Shown here one piece after another: positions 44,501 through 56,071 of a stretch of 62,412 nucleotides of DNA; position 1 is the first letter of the stretch; every line of letters starts with the position of its first letter. The notes under the pieces are model-generated. The model was not told the origin of the DNA. It ran no database searches and worked only from the letters and a program-made list of their open reading frames with translations. The stretch is from Psilocybe azurescens (Eukaryota > Basidiomycota > Agaricomycetes > Agaricales > Agrocybaceae), in NCBI GenBank assembly GCA_023853785.1, contig JAJIRX010000271.1, forward strand, positions 1 through 62,412, read 5' to 3'. Made by a program: the position numbers and the translations under genes.

Positions 44501-45385
44501 TCACCAAGCACCCGATTTGACGAGCGCCAAATAGGACCTTGGCCTCTTCCAGTACCACCTGACTCGGATTATTTCGGCCTAGTCCACCGTCGATGAAAGG
44601 CTGGTTCCGCCCAATTTCAATACGCTTAAAGAAGGTGGGTGCTGCAGATGTCGCTCGAGCGGCCTCCCAAATTTTGCAATTTGAATGTGTTTCACGAGAC
44701 TGGTATGTCCTGAAAAGCACTGGAATGTCCATGTTGTGGGCGTTCTTTGCGCAGACGAAGCTAATAAGTCTTCGAATTCAAAATCCAAATGCATGGAAGA
44801 GTAAGTAATATACTCACGTTCGGCAGTCTCCAGCTTGATCACCTTCTAATAAGGGTGATTCGGAATCACCAGTTACGGTCTTCACGACAGATTTCATCGC
44901 TGCTTCGAGTTTTTTCGCTTTGAATTTTCCGTCTCCCCATCGTTTCATATCAGAGAAGACTTGTTTCGCCAGATCGTCGTAGTGATCTATTGCCGTGTCT
45001 ACATCCATCCGAAGACGCCCAAGCATTAAAGCAATTATCCTGTAATATACAAATTTTCATGTAACGTTGGAGTAATATGAGACGGATGTAGATGTATAAC
45101 GCAACGCACCCTCCAGTACTAGTACCACCAATCAGATCGAAGTAATCGCACGGCTTCGGGAGTCCGCTAAGAGGTTCTTGACCGTCCTTCTTCCGTTTCG
45201 CGTTCTCCTCAACCATCAGCCTGTGCATAACTTCTTTGATCATGAGCAGTTCCGAAAGTCCGCGAATCCCACCGCCATCTGTTCAGAGTTTACTAGTTAG
45301 TGACTCTATCGGTGAGAGAGTACAAACGGACGCATATACCTAGCGCAAGCAGCCTCAAAGGTGGTTCTTCTGCGGAGGAAGTCAT
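41551..45385 (-). CDS. Patatin / NB-ARC / TPR fungal NLR (seven exons)
   Basis: Start at ATG 45385. Exons: 45385-45340, 45278-45110, 45039-44818, 44760-44159, 44103-43884, 43824-43446, 43386-41551. All introns are GT-AG and 51-70 bp, and all splice in frame to 1157 residues. Patatin phospholipase domain: oxyanion loop DGGGIRGL (about 16-23), nucleophile elbow GTSTG (about 67-71) and catalytic-Asp motif DGGLGRNNP (about 203). NB-ARC: P-loop GLGGSGKT (about 400-407), Walker B WLLFFDNADD, ILVTTRNR, and a GLPLA-like ALAISQAGAYI, then a winged-helix region with IHPLVQQWS. C-terminus: eight near-identical 42-residue TPRs from about residue 770, and a ninth that changes frame. This architecture acts in fungal non-self recognition and regulated death (for example PLP-1 in Neurospora). 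The effector would hydrolyse lipid once oligomerised. Confidence 0.92.
41640..42722 (-). repeat. 126-bp coding repeat array (TPR units) with four-unit super-period
   Basis: Eight full units of 126 bp are nearly identical in DNA and encode GQWKEAEVLQVVVMQKSKQL, then LGDDHPDTLRSMANLAVTY plus a variable S/R/W, N and Q. Variants recur in order: unit ends are YSNQ, ITYRNQ, YSNQ, VTYRNQ, YSNQ, ITYRNQ, YSNQ, YWNQ, and the LGSMANLA variant appears in units 2 and 6. Units 1-4 and 5-8 are therefore a 504-bp duplication of a four-unit block. Fixed positions are the TPR helix packing residues. Confidence 0.92.
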
Positions 45386-46017
45386 CGTTAAGACCAAGGA
45401 ATCGATGTCTCGAGCCTCGAGGCGGGATGTATGACATGCTGCATGGACCTAAAATTTCACACGGAAGGGCCTAGTACTCTTTACAGCGACAACTGGTTAT
45501 TATCTGAAGCGGAGGAGGAACCCGAACATTGATCGAGGTCCCGAGTTTCTCGTGTTGGATGGCATCCTGTGCATATGTGTGGGAACGATGAGATCGGGAC
45601 ATAGTGTGGCTCGCGCGTGTGAAAGATCTGTGATTGCATCGATAGAGAAAACATTGCCACGAATCGCCCACGATTCATTTCCCCACTCTTCCCCCCCACC
45701 TCCCATCACGGCTGTGAGGTTCGCTCAATCTCTCTTTATTAAACTTGCCGACACTCTGTTCTGCTCATTGCCTTCAGTAGTTGCCTACGATTATGAAATT
45801 GCTCTGGTCGTCGATCGATAATATGACCTCTGTTTCCTTTCGTCTCTTTTCTTCCCAACGTATCTTCTTGTTCCTATATCCTAAGATAACTTAGCGGCTG
45901 TCACCAACCTCGGCCTGGCAGCAGAAGATTCCGAGACAAGAAAATTGGTCAGATTTCACCGATCGCACGGTCCAAAAAGATGTGGGAACAGTTAAAACCC
46001 TAACTTAACGGAGCCTC
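45386..46017. other. 5' flank of the NLR gene, no gene seen
   Basis: CpG-rich upstream region of the NLR. No clear TATA box. Short frames on the minus strand near 45500-45700 are unconvincing. Confidence 0.4.
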
Positions 46018-46189
46018 GTGTGTGTTATGACTGTCGCCCCCATGTCGTGCTCATTCCATGACACATACACCCGCACCAGCCAAGATCTGCGCAATGTGGT
46101 CGCACTTGCACCCTATCAGTGTTGCGCGGACACTCACCTCCCTCTTCCTGCCCCCTCAGTCCTCAGCACCCACGCCTGGCCTGCAAGAA

Positions 46190-46800
46190 TCCCTGGCAGC
46201 GACGATGATATGTTGATCTGCAGAGATCGTATACACCCCCACCTCACTGGGCTCTGAGAACCACTATTTCTCTTTCGGCCCCAACGGCGTCCCCTGGTCG
46301 CTGCCGTGCTCCTCCGCCCAGTCTATCCCACTGAATCTGCGCTACCCCTCTTCTCCAGTGCTGGCTTAGTCATCGAGCTGGGCCCAGAAGTGTCCTTGGC
46401 CCCGACTCATCTCTGCCCTCCTATGGACTCTGTTGCCCTTCCGCGCATCGGCACCGTCCATAACCCTCTCCTAGATCTATCCCATTTGGCTCGAGCACGC
46501 TCCTCCATCTGACTACCTCGACCAATCCCGCGCTCTCCCCAGCCGAGCTGAAGTACCGTTACACAGGCAAGGCCGTCGTCGAGGCATTCAAGGAAGCCGA
46601 TGGATGAGCTCCTTGCGAGTCTGGGTTTCTTTTCTGGATACAGAGAGGAGGGTGGTGAAAAGAGAAATGGAAACGGAGACGTCCGTGCGACGAAAGAAGA
46701 GTGGATAGAGACCCTGGAGAGAAATGGGGGCGCTACGACGACGAGAATGTCGAGTGGGTCATGGCCGCTGTCCTACGAGGCTCTAAGCTCTAAGAGCCGT
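46190..46800 (+). pseudogene. Unrecognised degenerate gene
   Basis: Plus-strand protein-like pieces: ENHYFSFGPNGVPWSLP (about 46257), VIELGPEVSLAP (about 46370), LSPAELKYRYTGKAVVEAFK (about 46537) and MDELLASLGFFSGY (about 46600). Then come EEWIETLERNGG and, after a one-base shift, RYDDENVEWVMAAVLRGSKL to a stop near 46791. The required frame changes argue for decay. Family unknown. The ENHYFSFGP start suggests a once longer N-terminus. Confidence 0.4.
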
Positions 46801-47334
46801 GTGCAGCTACTTTTCACGATGTACGTTCCTTGTCCCTGTCTGGTCCGTGGTTTGGTGGGTGGCTGAGCAGTGCAGCATTGGAAGCAAAGTTCGTCTTCTA
46901 CACGTTTCCTTCGCGTCGCCGATTTTGCTGTTTTCTATCCTTTCCAGGCCTCCCTTTTGATATCTTTGCTCTTTTTATCATTTTCCTTACGTACTAATTA
47001 CCTGCCTTCTCGCTGTCCGATCTCCCAGACCATTCGAACACCCAACCGATCATTCATTTCCCGGCACTTGTGACTCCATAGTTCCCTCAACCAACTGTTC
47101 CATCCAGTGCTGAAGATCTCTGTCGAGTCCATCGCATATCATGTAGGTTTCCTTTCAGTCTTTTTTTTTTTACCCTTATTTCTTTCTTTTATCCCATCTT
47201 CGCCCAAGATTATCTGCGCCTGGTGAGCCCAATAACTCAAGGTCATCTTCGTCTCCTATCCTACATGTAGTTTTCTCATATTTATTTTCTCATCCGCACC
47301 CAGTCGTTACTGAACTACCCTGTCATTCGAAGAT

Positions 47335-48081
47335 ATGAATTTGTATCCGGCAAAGGCAACGAAATTGGCATCCAGTCTCGATGCTCTTGTAGGAGAGGTC
47401 AAAGCAGGATCTACGGAAACAGTTGAGGCCTGTACAACTTTGGTATGTTATCTACGATGTTAATTACCTGATGTCCCGCAGAAAGCCGCCGCATTATCAG
47501 ATGAAAGGGAGACGAAAATGGGATCTGATGTGTCAAACCAGGTATACCATCACAACCAACGTCTACTGTTCTTCCCTGGTCATCAATGTACCTCTACCAT
47601 ACTCTCTTCGCTCATGTACCTCTAATGCTCATCTCGATAGTTGTCTATAATTGGCAGTATTGAAAGTTTGCTTGAAAGTTTGTGATCTCTCGTTTCACTC
47701 TCCCGATTTTTACTTCTAACAAGCCTCATTGATAACTAGAGCTCCTTCACCCGGACTTTCAAAGCCTCTGTCAACGTGTGCCTCGTTCTATATCATGGGA
47801 TGTCTTTCGTCGCGTCCTAGCTCAAATTTTGCATCAGAGGTAAGCTTCTCGGTTGAAGCTTTCGGTTTCTACATGAAATGACATCACATGTGGTCTATTC
47901 TTCCGCTCTCGTGCTTTCTTGTAATTTTTATTTATTTCACACTTTGAATTACGATTCATCTTACGCTTGTCGATAACATATCCGAACCCAGGCACCTGCT
48001 CCAAATTTCAGTTCCCAACTCTCAATGGTTAAACGATACTCAGAGCCATTGTCTTTGCGCCCTGCATACCAAGTCATATAA
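47335..48081 (+). CDS. Small five-exon gene of unknown function, 132 residues
   Basis: Start ATG 47335. Exons 47335-47442, 47482-47541, 47641-47681, 47740-47839, 47992-48081. Every junction is GT-AG, and phases fit to give 399 bp (132 residues plus TAA). Five consecutive in-frame exons without a stop are hard to get by chance. The N-terminal half is mostly helical and polar (SLDALVGEVKAGSTETVEAC; LSIIGSIESLLESL), like a short coiled coil. The second half is Ser/Pro-rich and ends SLRPAYQVI. No signal peptide, membrane helix or known domain was recognised. It lies downstream of and divergent from the NLR, with the degenerate gene between. It could be the intact start of a longer, truncated gene. 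Confidence 0.6.
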
Positions 48082-49728
48082 TTGATCTGACCGTCCTTAG
48101 GGCCATACGTTTAAAATAGAGGCAAGTCTGTCGATTTCTTGTTTGCATATAGGTCCCCGTTGTGTGATCGTTCGTCCCCTAATTTCATAAGCTGGCTTCA
48201 CGGATTGGTTAGTTCTCGTTTTGATCTCCTATTTTTGTTATCCTGAATACCTGTATAGGGACCCAGGGAATCTTCGCTGAGCCATCTCAGCTATTTTCAA
48301 AGGAACCACGTTCCATTTACGGAACATGTTTTGTCTTGCACCTAAGTCATCGCTTGTCTATGTCTTAAGGTCATCATCATCTTACTGCTCTCTATATTTG
48401 CTTTCTTTCTCTCGGCCGTCGGTTGTAGGCCCTCAATTTTTGTTAATGGTATTACAAATACATCGAAACGTCGTGAGACGTTGTGAGTTCGAAAGGTGAA
48501 CAAAAAATAAACTCCGTTTACTCAGGAGGGTTCCGTAGACTGCTATGTATGTAAGTAATGTAATAAGAATTAATCTTGTCATTAGCAAGATTAGAAGACG
48601 AGATAGAGAGCGAACACGAGTTAAAAAGAGGGATGGATTGAACTGAGTTTCTACGCTACAACGGGGTAGTATTTATACCATCCAAGTATGTAGAATGAGT
48701 CATGAATATACGGAGATATTGAGACGAGAAGAGCAGAGAAATTAATATGGGATCAAGGAAGAGAATGAGCATGTGGAAAAAACAATAAGAATGTGATATT
48801 TACATGAGATGAGCAGGAGCGAAAGCAAATGATTCATGCATTGCCCGGACGTAATATCGAAGGGAAGTGAATTGTGAAAGAGTGAAATGGGTGCGACGAG
48901 TGGCGCATGTGGATAAGTGGGAAACAGTCAGATTCCATGCACAGCCAGAGATGACCTATTACCATTTCCAGCCAGTAAATGGCGGGCAAGTGTCTTCGCC
49001 TCAATTGCTTCACCTTTGTGAAAGTTGTTACCATATTTTTACAACATAACATGACGCATCGCGATACTTGAAGCTTGTACATCCCACCTCGCCAAAAATC
49101 CAAATCCAAACATGATCTAAACACGAGCATGAACCTGCAGTGCGCAGGCATCACATCATAATCATACCCGAACCTATACCCATCCCATCGTCTCGAATTG
49201 CATTTGAACATGTCAAGAGCGATCATAATTGAAATCGTGACTGATGAACACCATACGTCGAAGGCAAAGACACAAAACGTCCAAAGACGAACACAACGCG
49301 AACATTGGGCATTGGGCATTGGAAACAAAAAAAGTCGGATAAGCAAGTAATCGTAAGTATATAGAATATTGTACAAGAAGGAAGGAAGAAGACACGCTGC
49401 CCTGGGAATCAAGGACGGACGGACTCGGACTCAGACTACAACTCGGAAAACGATGATGATGAAAAAGAGAAGATGCCGATGAACGGAAAAAGACGACGAT
49501 GATTCAAGAAGAAAAAAAACATCGAACAAGAAAGAAAAACGGAAATATCGAGTAGACCACTGCAGACTCAAATTCAAGAAGGAAGGAAGAAATCGAGACA
49601 CTGCGACACTGCGACACGATAACGGACTTGTGTGTACACTATGAAAAGGAATTTTTATTTCGGCGGGGGTGGCTTTGCGTTTTGTTGCGCCAGCGGGGCA
49701 TTGGGATTAATGCGTCCAACCTTGCTCT
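48082..49728. other. No supported gene
   Basis: A minus-strand frame at 49412-48834 is long but without motif, and its composition looks random. Short purine-rich stretches occur near 49440-49560. Nothing else seen. Confidence 0.4.
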
Positions 49729-50596
49729 CTAGTCGTCGCCGATATGGGGTGCGAGGTAATACCGGATGTATCCCTTGGTAAAGTCGTATGCGACCTGCAG
49801 AAACAGAAACGCACGTCAGTAACGTCCCGAAAAACCAAAAAGCAAAGCAAAGTAAAAGAAAGAAAGAAAATAAAACCTACTAACAACGGCATATCATTGC
49901 TCATCAACAACTGCACCTTGCCGCTAAAACACGCGCTCTTGAAGAAGTTGACGAGGTATTTGAGGGACAAGGTGAGCGAGACGTGCTGGTTCATCTCGAT
50001 GACGACGTCTGCGGGGACGCTGTCGTCGTCGTCAGCAGCAGACGACTTGGGTTTGCCTTTGGACTTGGATGATTTTTTTGGGGGAGGTTTTGGCTTTTTG
50101 GAGGGCTTGGAGGAGCCGTTTGCCTGTGAGGACGAAAGGGAAAGGGTGTTAATATGGCAAGGAAAGGGAAAGAATAAAGAAAAGCAACGCAACGCACCTT
50201 CATCTTCCGCTTCTTGTTATCCCCGTCGTCGTCGTCGTCGTCGTCGTCGTCCGTCCGCCTCGTCCGCGGCCTTTAACGTGCATATATCATCGACTTTTGC
50301 GCACCTGAGTACCTTTGTCAGCGACGTTAGGTCCACGCCCAGCGGCATAGGGTGGTCGCAGCAGTGATGCGTGAACCCGGGGGCACCGAACTTGACAGAG
50401 ATGTGCGCGACGAGCGAGTTGTCCCATGGCTTGCAGAACGATGCCTTCTTCGTTGCACTCAAAGTTGGCGTCGGTGACGAGCTCTTTGATGACTGCACGC
50501 GACGAGGAAGAAGAGAAAAGTCAGTCAGTCGGAGTGTGTATTAACATCAAGAAGCTTTTTGAGGGTGCCGGCTTCTTGGAGTTTGGCTTGGAGCAT
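49729..50596 (-). pseudogene. PCNA-like gene lacking its middle, frameshifted
   Basis: PCNA is the trimeric sliding clamp for replicative polymerases, about 260 residues. The N-terminus MLQAKLQEAGTLKKLLD starts at ATG 50596. An intron follows, then ELVTDANFECNEEGIVLQAM, DNSLVAHISVKF and LGVDLTSLTKVLRCAKVDDI up to TLKAADEAD. The next part should be the rest of domain 1, the interdomain connector loop and the start of domain 2. Instead there is a (GAC)n Asp run, KKRKMK, an intron and a Lys/Pro/Ser-rich stretch. The C-terminus resumes with VSLTLSLKYLVNFFKSACFS, MSNDMPLLV, an intron (around 49900-49800) and KGYIRYYLAPHIGDD to the stop at 49729. About 100 residues are missing. One extra base precedes the Asp run, and the first intron (50545-50493) joins exons out of frame. 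Confidence 0.88.
50218..50252. repeat. (GAC)n trinucleotide run inside the PCNA relic
   Basis: About ten GTC/GAC units on opposite strands encode poly-Asp in the PCNA-derived frame. One inserted base before the run shifts the frame, so the upstream frame reads poly-Arg instead. Confidence 0.85.
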
Positions 50597-50849
50597 TGTT
50601 GTGGGAGGAGACGGATTGTGAGAGTGAAGGTGAGGATCGGACGCGTGAAGAGGGACATGACATCACTGACACGCATGGTCACGTCACGCGTAACAATGTT
50701 CGTGGAAATTTCATTCCCCACGCGGTCTCTTGTGCTTTTTTACTTTTACTTAGTTGCAACTCCTATTCTATTCCACACTGCTCTCTCCTATCCCGCTCGC
50801 TTTGATTCTTACGAAAATTCTAACGAAAGAATATGACTACTACTAGAAA

Positions 50850-52330
50850 ATGGATGCGTCCTGGGCGGAGCAGCGCAAGCAGCGACTCATCGAGGCTAAG
50901 ATGGAGAGGAAGCTGAGGCCCCCATATGACCAAGGTTCGTCTCATTCTTGTTCTCTTCCTCGGTGTCATACAATTAAATTTTATGTTGTTATTAGGAGCA
51001 AAGGCAGTTGCTGATGCAGCCGTTTGCCACCGTGAAAGCCGAGTTCGCTGATCTCGACGGTCTGCGCTCCAGGTACCGTGCCCCGTCCCCTACTCGTGCC
51101 CTGCGTGCTAATAAACATTCTTCGTTCACTCAAGCCACTGTCTGCTGCAGCCCATCAATGGCAACGTCAATGAACCGCCCATATCACTACCGACAGCAGC
51201 AGCAACACATTCGTAGCCCTCACCAACACCGACCTCGCCTGCTTCTCCGTAGACGACACCATCCGCGTCTCCTCTTCCTCCTCTTCTTCGCGCCTGCCGT
51301 TCCCGCCCCCATGTCCTTCCCCTCCCCTTCCTCCCATACCCTATCCGCGGCCCTCACTCCGCCGGCTCGACGAGGCCGCACGGTGAAACGCCAGAAACCC
51401 ACGACAATGACAACGACAAAGAGCGAAGAGCTCGTTTCGCATCGCGACGCGCTGTCTCCTCCTTCTTCCACCTCGATTTCAGATTCGGATTTCATCTCCA
51501 CTTCCATTTCCACTTCAAGTTTGACTTTGATGTCCACTTCGACGCTCCGCTTTCCTTCCAGCGTAACTGCAACCCCTCCATTCTCCCCTGCTCCTACCCC
51601 TGCTCCACCCGCCGCGGGCTTTCACTTACGCTCTGGTAGGGCCCTCGATGCAGACGCATCCCCGACTCGGACGCAGGCGCAGCCCTCGACGACGCAAACG
51701 CAAACTCCGACGAGGAAGACGAAGACGAAGACCCGCTCTCCCTCTCCCTCCTCCCTCCTTCGCGCCCCTCCCCATCTCCATCCACACCATCGCTGAGGGA
51801 ATGCAGATCGCCAGCTATAACATTAATACCATCATCATGTGCGCATATGGTTGCGTCTGCCGCTTCGTCGCCGTCAGCGTCGTCGTCCTCATCGGCTGCC
51901 CCGAGCTCTGTGATGTCACCGTCGGCGGCGGCGCGGGAGCAGGAGCATGCGCATGCCAGCACGGAAATGGACACGGACGCGGAAACGAGAGCGAGGGCAT
52001 CGTGATCGGCGCGGGAGAGGGTTACAGGTGTTGCTAGGCGGGGGCGGGGACGCCGACGCCGACTGCAACGATGAGCCGTCGCGGTCTTCTTTTAATCCAT
52101 CTCATTCTTCTTCTCACGCTGGCAATAACGACAGCAGCAGCAGCAGCGAGGCACTGCATGCCTCCATCATAGACTCTTTTTCGATCTCTCCTACAACTCC
52201 AACTGCATTCACATCATCATCTACGACTTGGCGGTCACGTTCTCATTCTCATTCTCATTCTCGTAATCCCATTTCCAGATATCGTGCATACCCTGACGCT
52301 AGCTCACGCCCGCATTCTCATTCTTAGTAT
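50850..52330 (+). pseudogene. Divergent unknown gene next to PCNA, frame-disrupted
   Basis: Start ATG 50850, about 250 bp from the PCNA start on the other strand. Exon 1 (50850-50934) encodes MDASWAEQRKQRLIEAKMER, a charged helix. A GT-AG intron (50935-50995) follows, but the evident next frame (EQRQLLMQPFATVKAEFADL) does not join in phase. A later stretch reads TNTDLACFSVDDTIRVSSSS, then Ser/Pro-rich and acidic sequence (DANANSDEEDEDEDPLSL) with further frame changes. Family not recognised. Like PCNA beside it, this appears to be a decaying copy, so the pair probably arrived as one block. Confidence 0.5.
52240..52262. repeat. ATTCTC microsatellite
   Basis: About four perfect TCATTC/ATTCTC hexamer units in the tail of the unknown gene. 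Confidence 0.7.
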
Positions 52331-54739
52331 CACCCACCCACCTCCGCCTACAACAACAACAATAACTACCACGAAGACCGCGACCAACAGGACGACTCCT
52401 GTTCTATAGATGAAGATGGAGATAGGGATAAGGATAGGGTATGGGTATAGGGATGCGATGACATTCGCGTCCATGTCTATGCCATTGAACCCGAACTTGA
52501 ATGCAAGTCCAAGTCCAAGAGCAGATTCGGCAACAACGGCGGCGGCGGCTATCCCAAACTCGCGCTCGGACACACCAAGCACGAACACAAGGGGTTGAGG
52601 AACGATAGCGCGACGATGAGGGGATGCAGGTGTGAGGTGAAGTTGGAGTTGGAGTTGGAGGCACAGGTTGAACAGGGGGCACGCACGCACAGAGTGTGTG
52701 GGTGTGGGTGGGTGTGGGTGGGTGGGTGACCCAGGGGCACGGGAATGGGCGTGGAAGTGGGAATAGGACGGGGATAGGATGGAAATACGAGGGAGGAGGA
52801 CTGCGGCTGAGGGCTCTATCCCCTATCGTCAGCGCCGGCGTCAGAAGCTATGCCATGGGTCCTGTCAACGCTCGCTCTTGGTATCAATCCAAACGCGGTC
52901 GGAGGAGGCAATTGCCACACTTGTACACAGCGTGTGCGCTTTACGCTTTACTCGATACTGTATACAGTATCTACGTTCTCGGTAGCCCAGTTGTTGGCGA
53001 CCGCCCATTCGCGACTCGCTGTCGTTTTCGGTACTACGGTGTGCGTGAGGGAAGGGGAAGGGACGGGGTGTTACCTGTGCGCTCCTTTCTTTTGCATCGT
53101 TGATGCTCGTCTCCTCACTCACCTCATCACGGGCTCCATCCATTTCCCTGCTCACTCTGGCGCATCATATCTCCCACCTATCCACGTATTATCTGCGCCC
53201 CCCGGTTGCCCCTTACGTCCCCGCCCCTGTCCATCCGTTCTATCTATTGCTATTGCTCTGCGCCCATCCTCTCGCATTTCGCATACACCTAAACGCGCGT
53301 CCCATATAGGGTCTGTCAGTCAGTCACCATACCTGAAATCAATCAGAACCTCACTCACAGCCCGAACTTCGCGTTCGAACCAGAATACTGATGCTGATAC
53401 TTAAACTCGAACTCTGCTTCTAGAATGAAACAAAATGAAACGGTGACGACACTTACAATGGATTTTTATATGCATTCCTTTTATAATTGCGAGGATGAAT
53501 ATTCATCCATTCGGCCACGGCCACGGCCATGGCAACGGTGTAGCTCTCGTTCATGACATTTACGACTGCTAATTAGCTTTCCTCATCGCGGCTATTTTTT
53601 CCCTCGTCTTCTTCACTCATCTGGTGTGTTGTCCACCGTGTTCTTATCCATCATCCATCATCCGTCATCCGTCATAGATCGCTGTCGCTGTCCTCGCTTT
53701 TCCCTATATATGTAATACCCGAACTATACAAGTACATACCTAGAACCCCAGACTTGACGAAAATCATGTAATCTCAGTCCTGCTCTATATGTATGCTCAC
53801 CGTAGATTTCAGGCGTCTGAATCGCACTTTCCCATGACAAGGCCTACGGGGGTGTTGTTGACCTGTTGCGTTTGGTAGAATTGGTGTGCCGATACGTGAT
53901 GAGCGCGTTAGGGCTCCCCTATAAATGTGATATAATAAGCTAGGGTCAATAACTAATTGCGATTGATGGGACCACTGCTGCGCGAATAGAAGGGGGCGCG
54001 GGTGAGGGCAGAATGCAGTGTGTGTTGTGTTATGGGTTTTCGGTAGGGAAAGTATGGATGGATGGATCGGTGGGGTAGGGTGAATGAGGTAGAATGTGCG
54101 TGGTGACGGTGCTGTCCTTCTTGCCGCTGAGCCAAAGAGTTTCCGGTGATCTTATATCAAACTCTTTAAAGGCCCCAAACGCCTTTATACCCAGACGGAG
54201 TCATTCGAGGCGGAGGAGAACGAAAGGATGACGAAAGGATGACGAAAGAACTTGTCATGGCGCTGCCTCGCTTGGTGTGGCCTTAACCCGTCCTGTTGAG
54301 CGATATAGTGGAACTGTCCCACAAGTGCGGTCGCAGAAGAATATGACGGACTGTTGGTTAACAGGCGAAAAGCGAGGGAGGGAGAGGGAGGGAGGTTATG
54401 ACATAAAGTGAAAGCCTGAATATTTGCGGGCAGCTAACATGAGAAGAGTTGTTGATAATCTCGTTATAATCCTTTATTTCAATTTGTCTCTGTTACGAAC
54501 TAAATTTCATAGATATTTTGGAATACAAAAGGTTACATATGAGGCCAGGAAATAAATTTTAAAATGAGATAAGTACTCGACATCTCGACTATTGCCTCGG
54601 TGTTGTCAAATTTAATGTTGATTCCTCCAACAGTGCCGAACTCCAAATAGTAGATATAAATTTAAATCAAAGAAAAAAATCTTGGAAAAGGGAACAAGGA
54701 AAAAATGCCCGAATTATCACTGTAGGGGTGTAAGCAGCC
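52331..54739. other. No supported gene; G-rich run at 52695-52732
   Basis: Low-complexity, GA- and GT-rich sequence. Frames here are driven by simple repeats. 52695-52732 has at least five GGG runs in GGGTGTGGGTGGG-type order and could fold as a G-quadruplex. No gene recognised. Confidence 0.45.
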
Positions 54740-56071
54740 TCAGACTTGCTTGTCACCAAACATGCCATCCGCGTTAGATGCCTTCTTTACTTCAATTACC
54801 GGTGTCGGCTCCGCATCATCTACCTGAACAAAAGAGTTAACATCTCCTCCAGTGGCGGTTCCACTGCGGCCGCTACCATTCCCTTGCTGTGATCCAAATT
54901 CCAAGTCGCCGGAAATGTGAGTGAGAGTGGCTGATGCCACTGAGTTATTGTCGTTTGTAGCAATTCTGGCGACCAGAATTGTTGGTGCCATCCCCTACTT
55001 CTAGGTTAGAGACACAGGATGTGCATATCAGCATTAGAAGGTACATACCGAGACAACAGTGAGAATTGCTCCCACGTAACATTCAGCTTGGCTCAAGGGA
55101 GATCCCAGCACAATGAGCGATGGAACACCATAAATGATGGCGTCGAGGAGGAGTACTATTGAGTAAGCTGCAGCTGACTCGATTATGATTGTTGCAATAT
55201 GGTTGAATAATCTTCTGGACGATGGATCACGTCTTTGGGAAACAGAATGTATTCTGTACCCAATAATAAATGTTGCAGTCACAGTGGTGCCCAATGACAC
55301 AAATGTCAGAGCACTTGTAGTATTGTTGTATAGACTGGTGTTTGCATCACTAGTTATAAGACAGAATTTAATATCCAAAACAGTTGCCGCAACATTGAGC
55401 CCTGCAATGATATGTCATTACTACAAATGATTATGCTGAATTTTCATCCATGAAGCTCACCTAATTCCGCGACGAAAAGTATCAATGGAACCAAAATCGC
55501 CCAGAATGATTGTCCCCAGACGTGGTAGCATCTCCATATCTGTCAAGACGTTTATGAAAATTGAATAATAATAAATGACAGTAACATACCAATAGTCCGT
55601 CAGAAATAATCAACAAGGAATTCTGTAGAAAGTCATTGAGTACCCAGATCCATTCAAGGCCGTACCCCACTGTGCCCCAAAAGATCGATTCGCGCGTGTT
55701 TCCATTGGTTACAATTGTCCAATTGATGTAGTACCAGTCTATAATAAACTCCAAAAAGCATAGAAAATACAGCACAGAAATGGCAGAAAGAACGACGCGA
55801 CGGTTCAAGTTTGCAGGCTTTTGGATACTGTAAGAAACGTTATTGATACAGTTTATTTTCTTTTCAAGTTGAAGGGCAGAACTCACAGTAAATGTACATC
55901 GTTCCTCCGTATACCATGCTGTAAATTCCTGACACACATAAGTTTGTGGGGTTGTTATTCATAGAAGTGGAGATGTACCCGTGAGAAAATAAAAAACATT
56001 GAACTATTGAGGTTGCCGCTAATCTCATTCTCTTGAACGTTGACCGGGTATGGAATATCAGCCATAGACAT
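54740..56071 (-). CDS. Seven-helix fungal membrane protein, multi-exon
   Basis: Start ATG 56071 (or 56065). The 3' exons splice cleanly: QKPANLNRRVVLSAISVLYF, then a long hydrophobic region to LLIISDGLL (exon ends near 55591). Then IWRCYHVWGQSFWAILVPLI, LGLNVAATVLDIKF, TATFIIGYRIHSVSQRRDPS, RRLFNHIATIIIESAAAYSI and ECYVGAILTVVSG. The last exon MAPTILVARIA continues to a Ser/Gly/Asp-rich cytoplasmic tail ending at 54740. About seven transmembrane helices are visible, and the IIGYRIHSVS/RRLFNHI pattern is common in uncharacterised agaricomycete GPCR-like proteins. Introns are 50-70 bp GT-AG. The joins of the first two exons (55979/55928 and the next) do not fit phase in an obvious way, so the N-terminus is uncertain. 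Ligand and role unknown. Confidence 0.75.

Noticed and set aside
49744..50367. 207-codon plus-strand frame opposite PCNA
   Set aside because: Antisense to clear PCNA exons and across their introns; no domain.
51220..51974. Minus-strand frames rich in Glu/Ser/Arg
   Set aside because: Antisense of Ser/Pro/Asp-rich and simple-repeat sequence of the plus-strand unknown gene; no motif.
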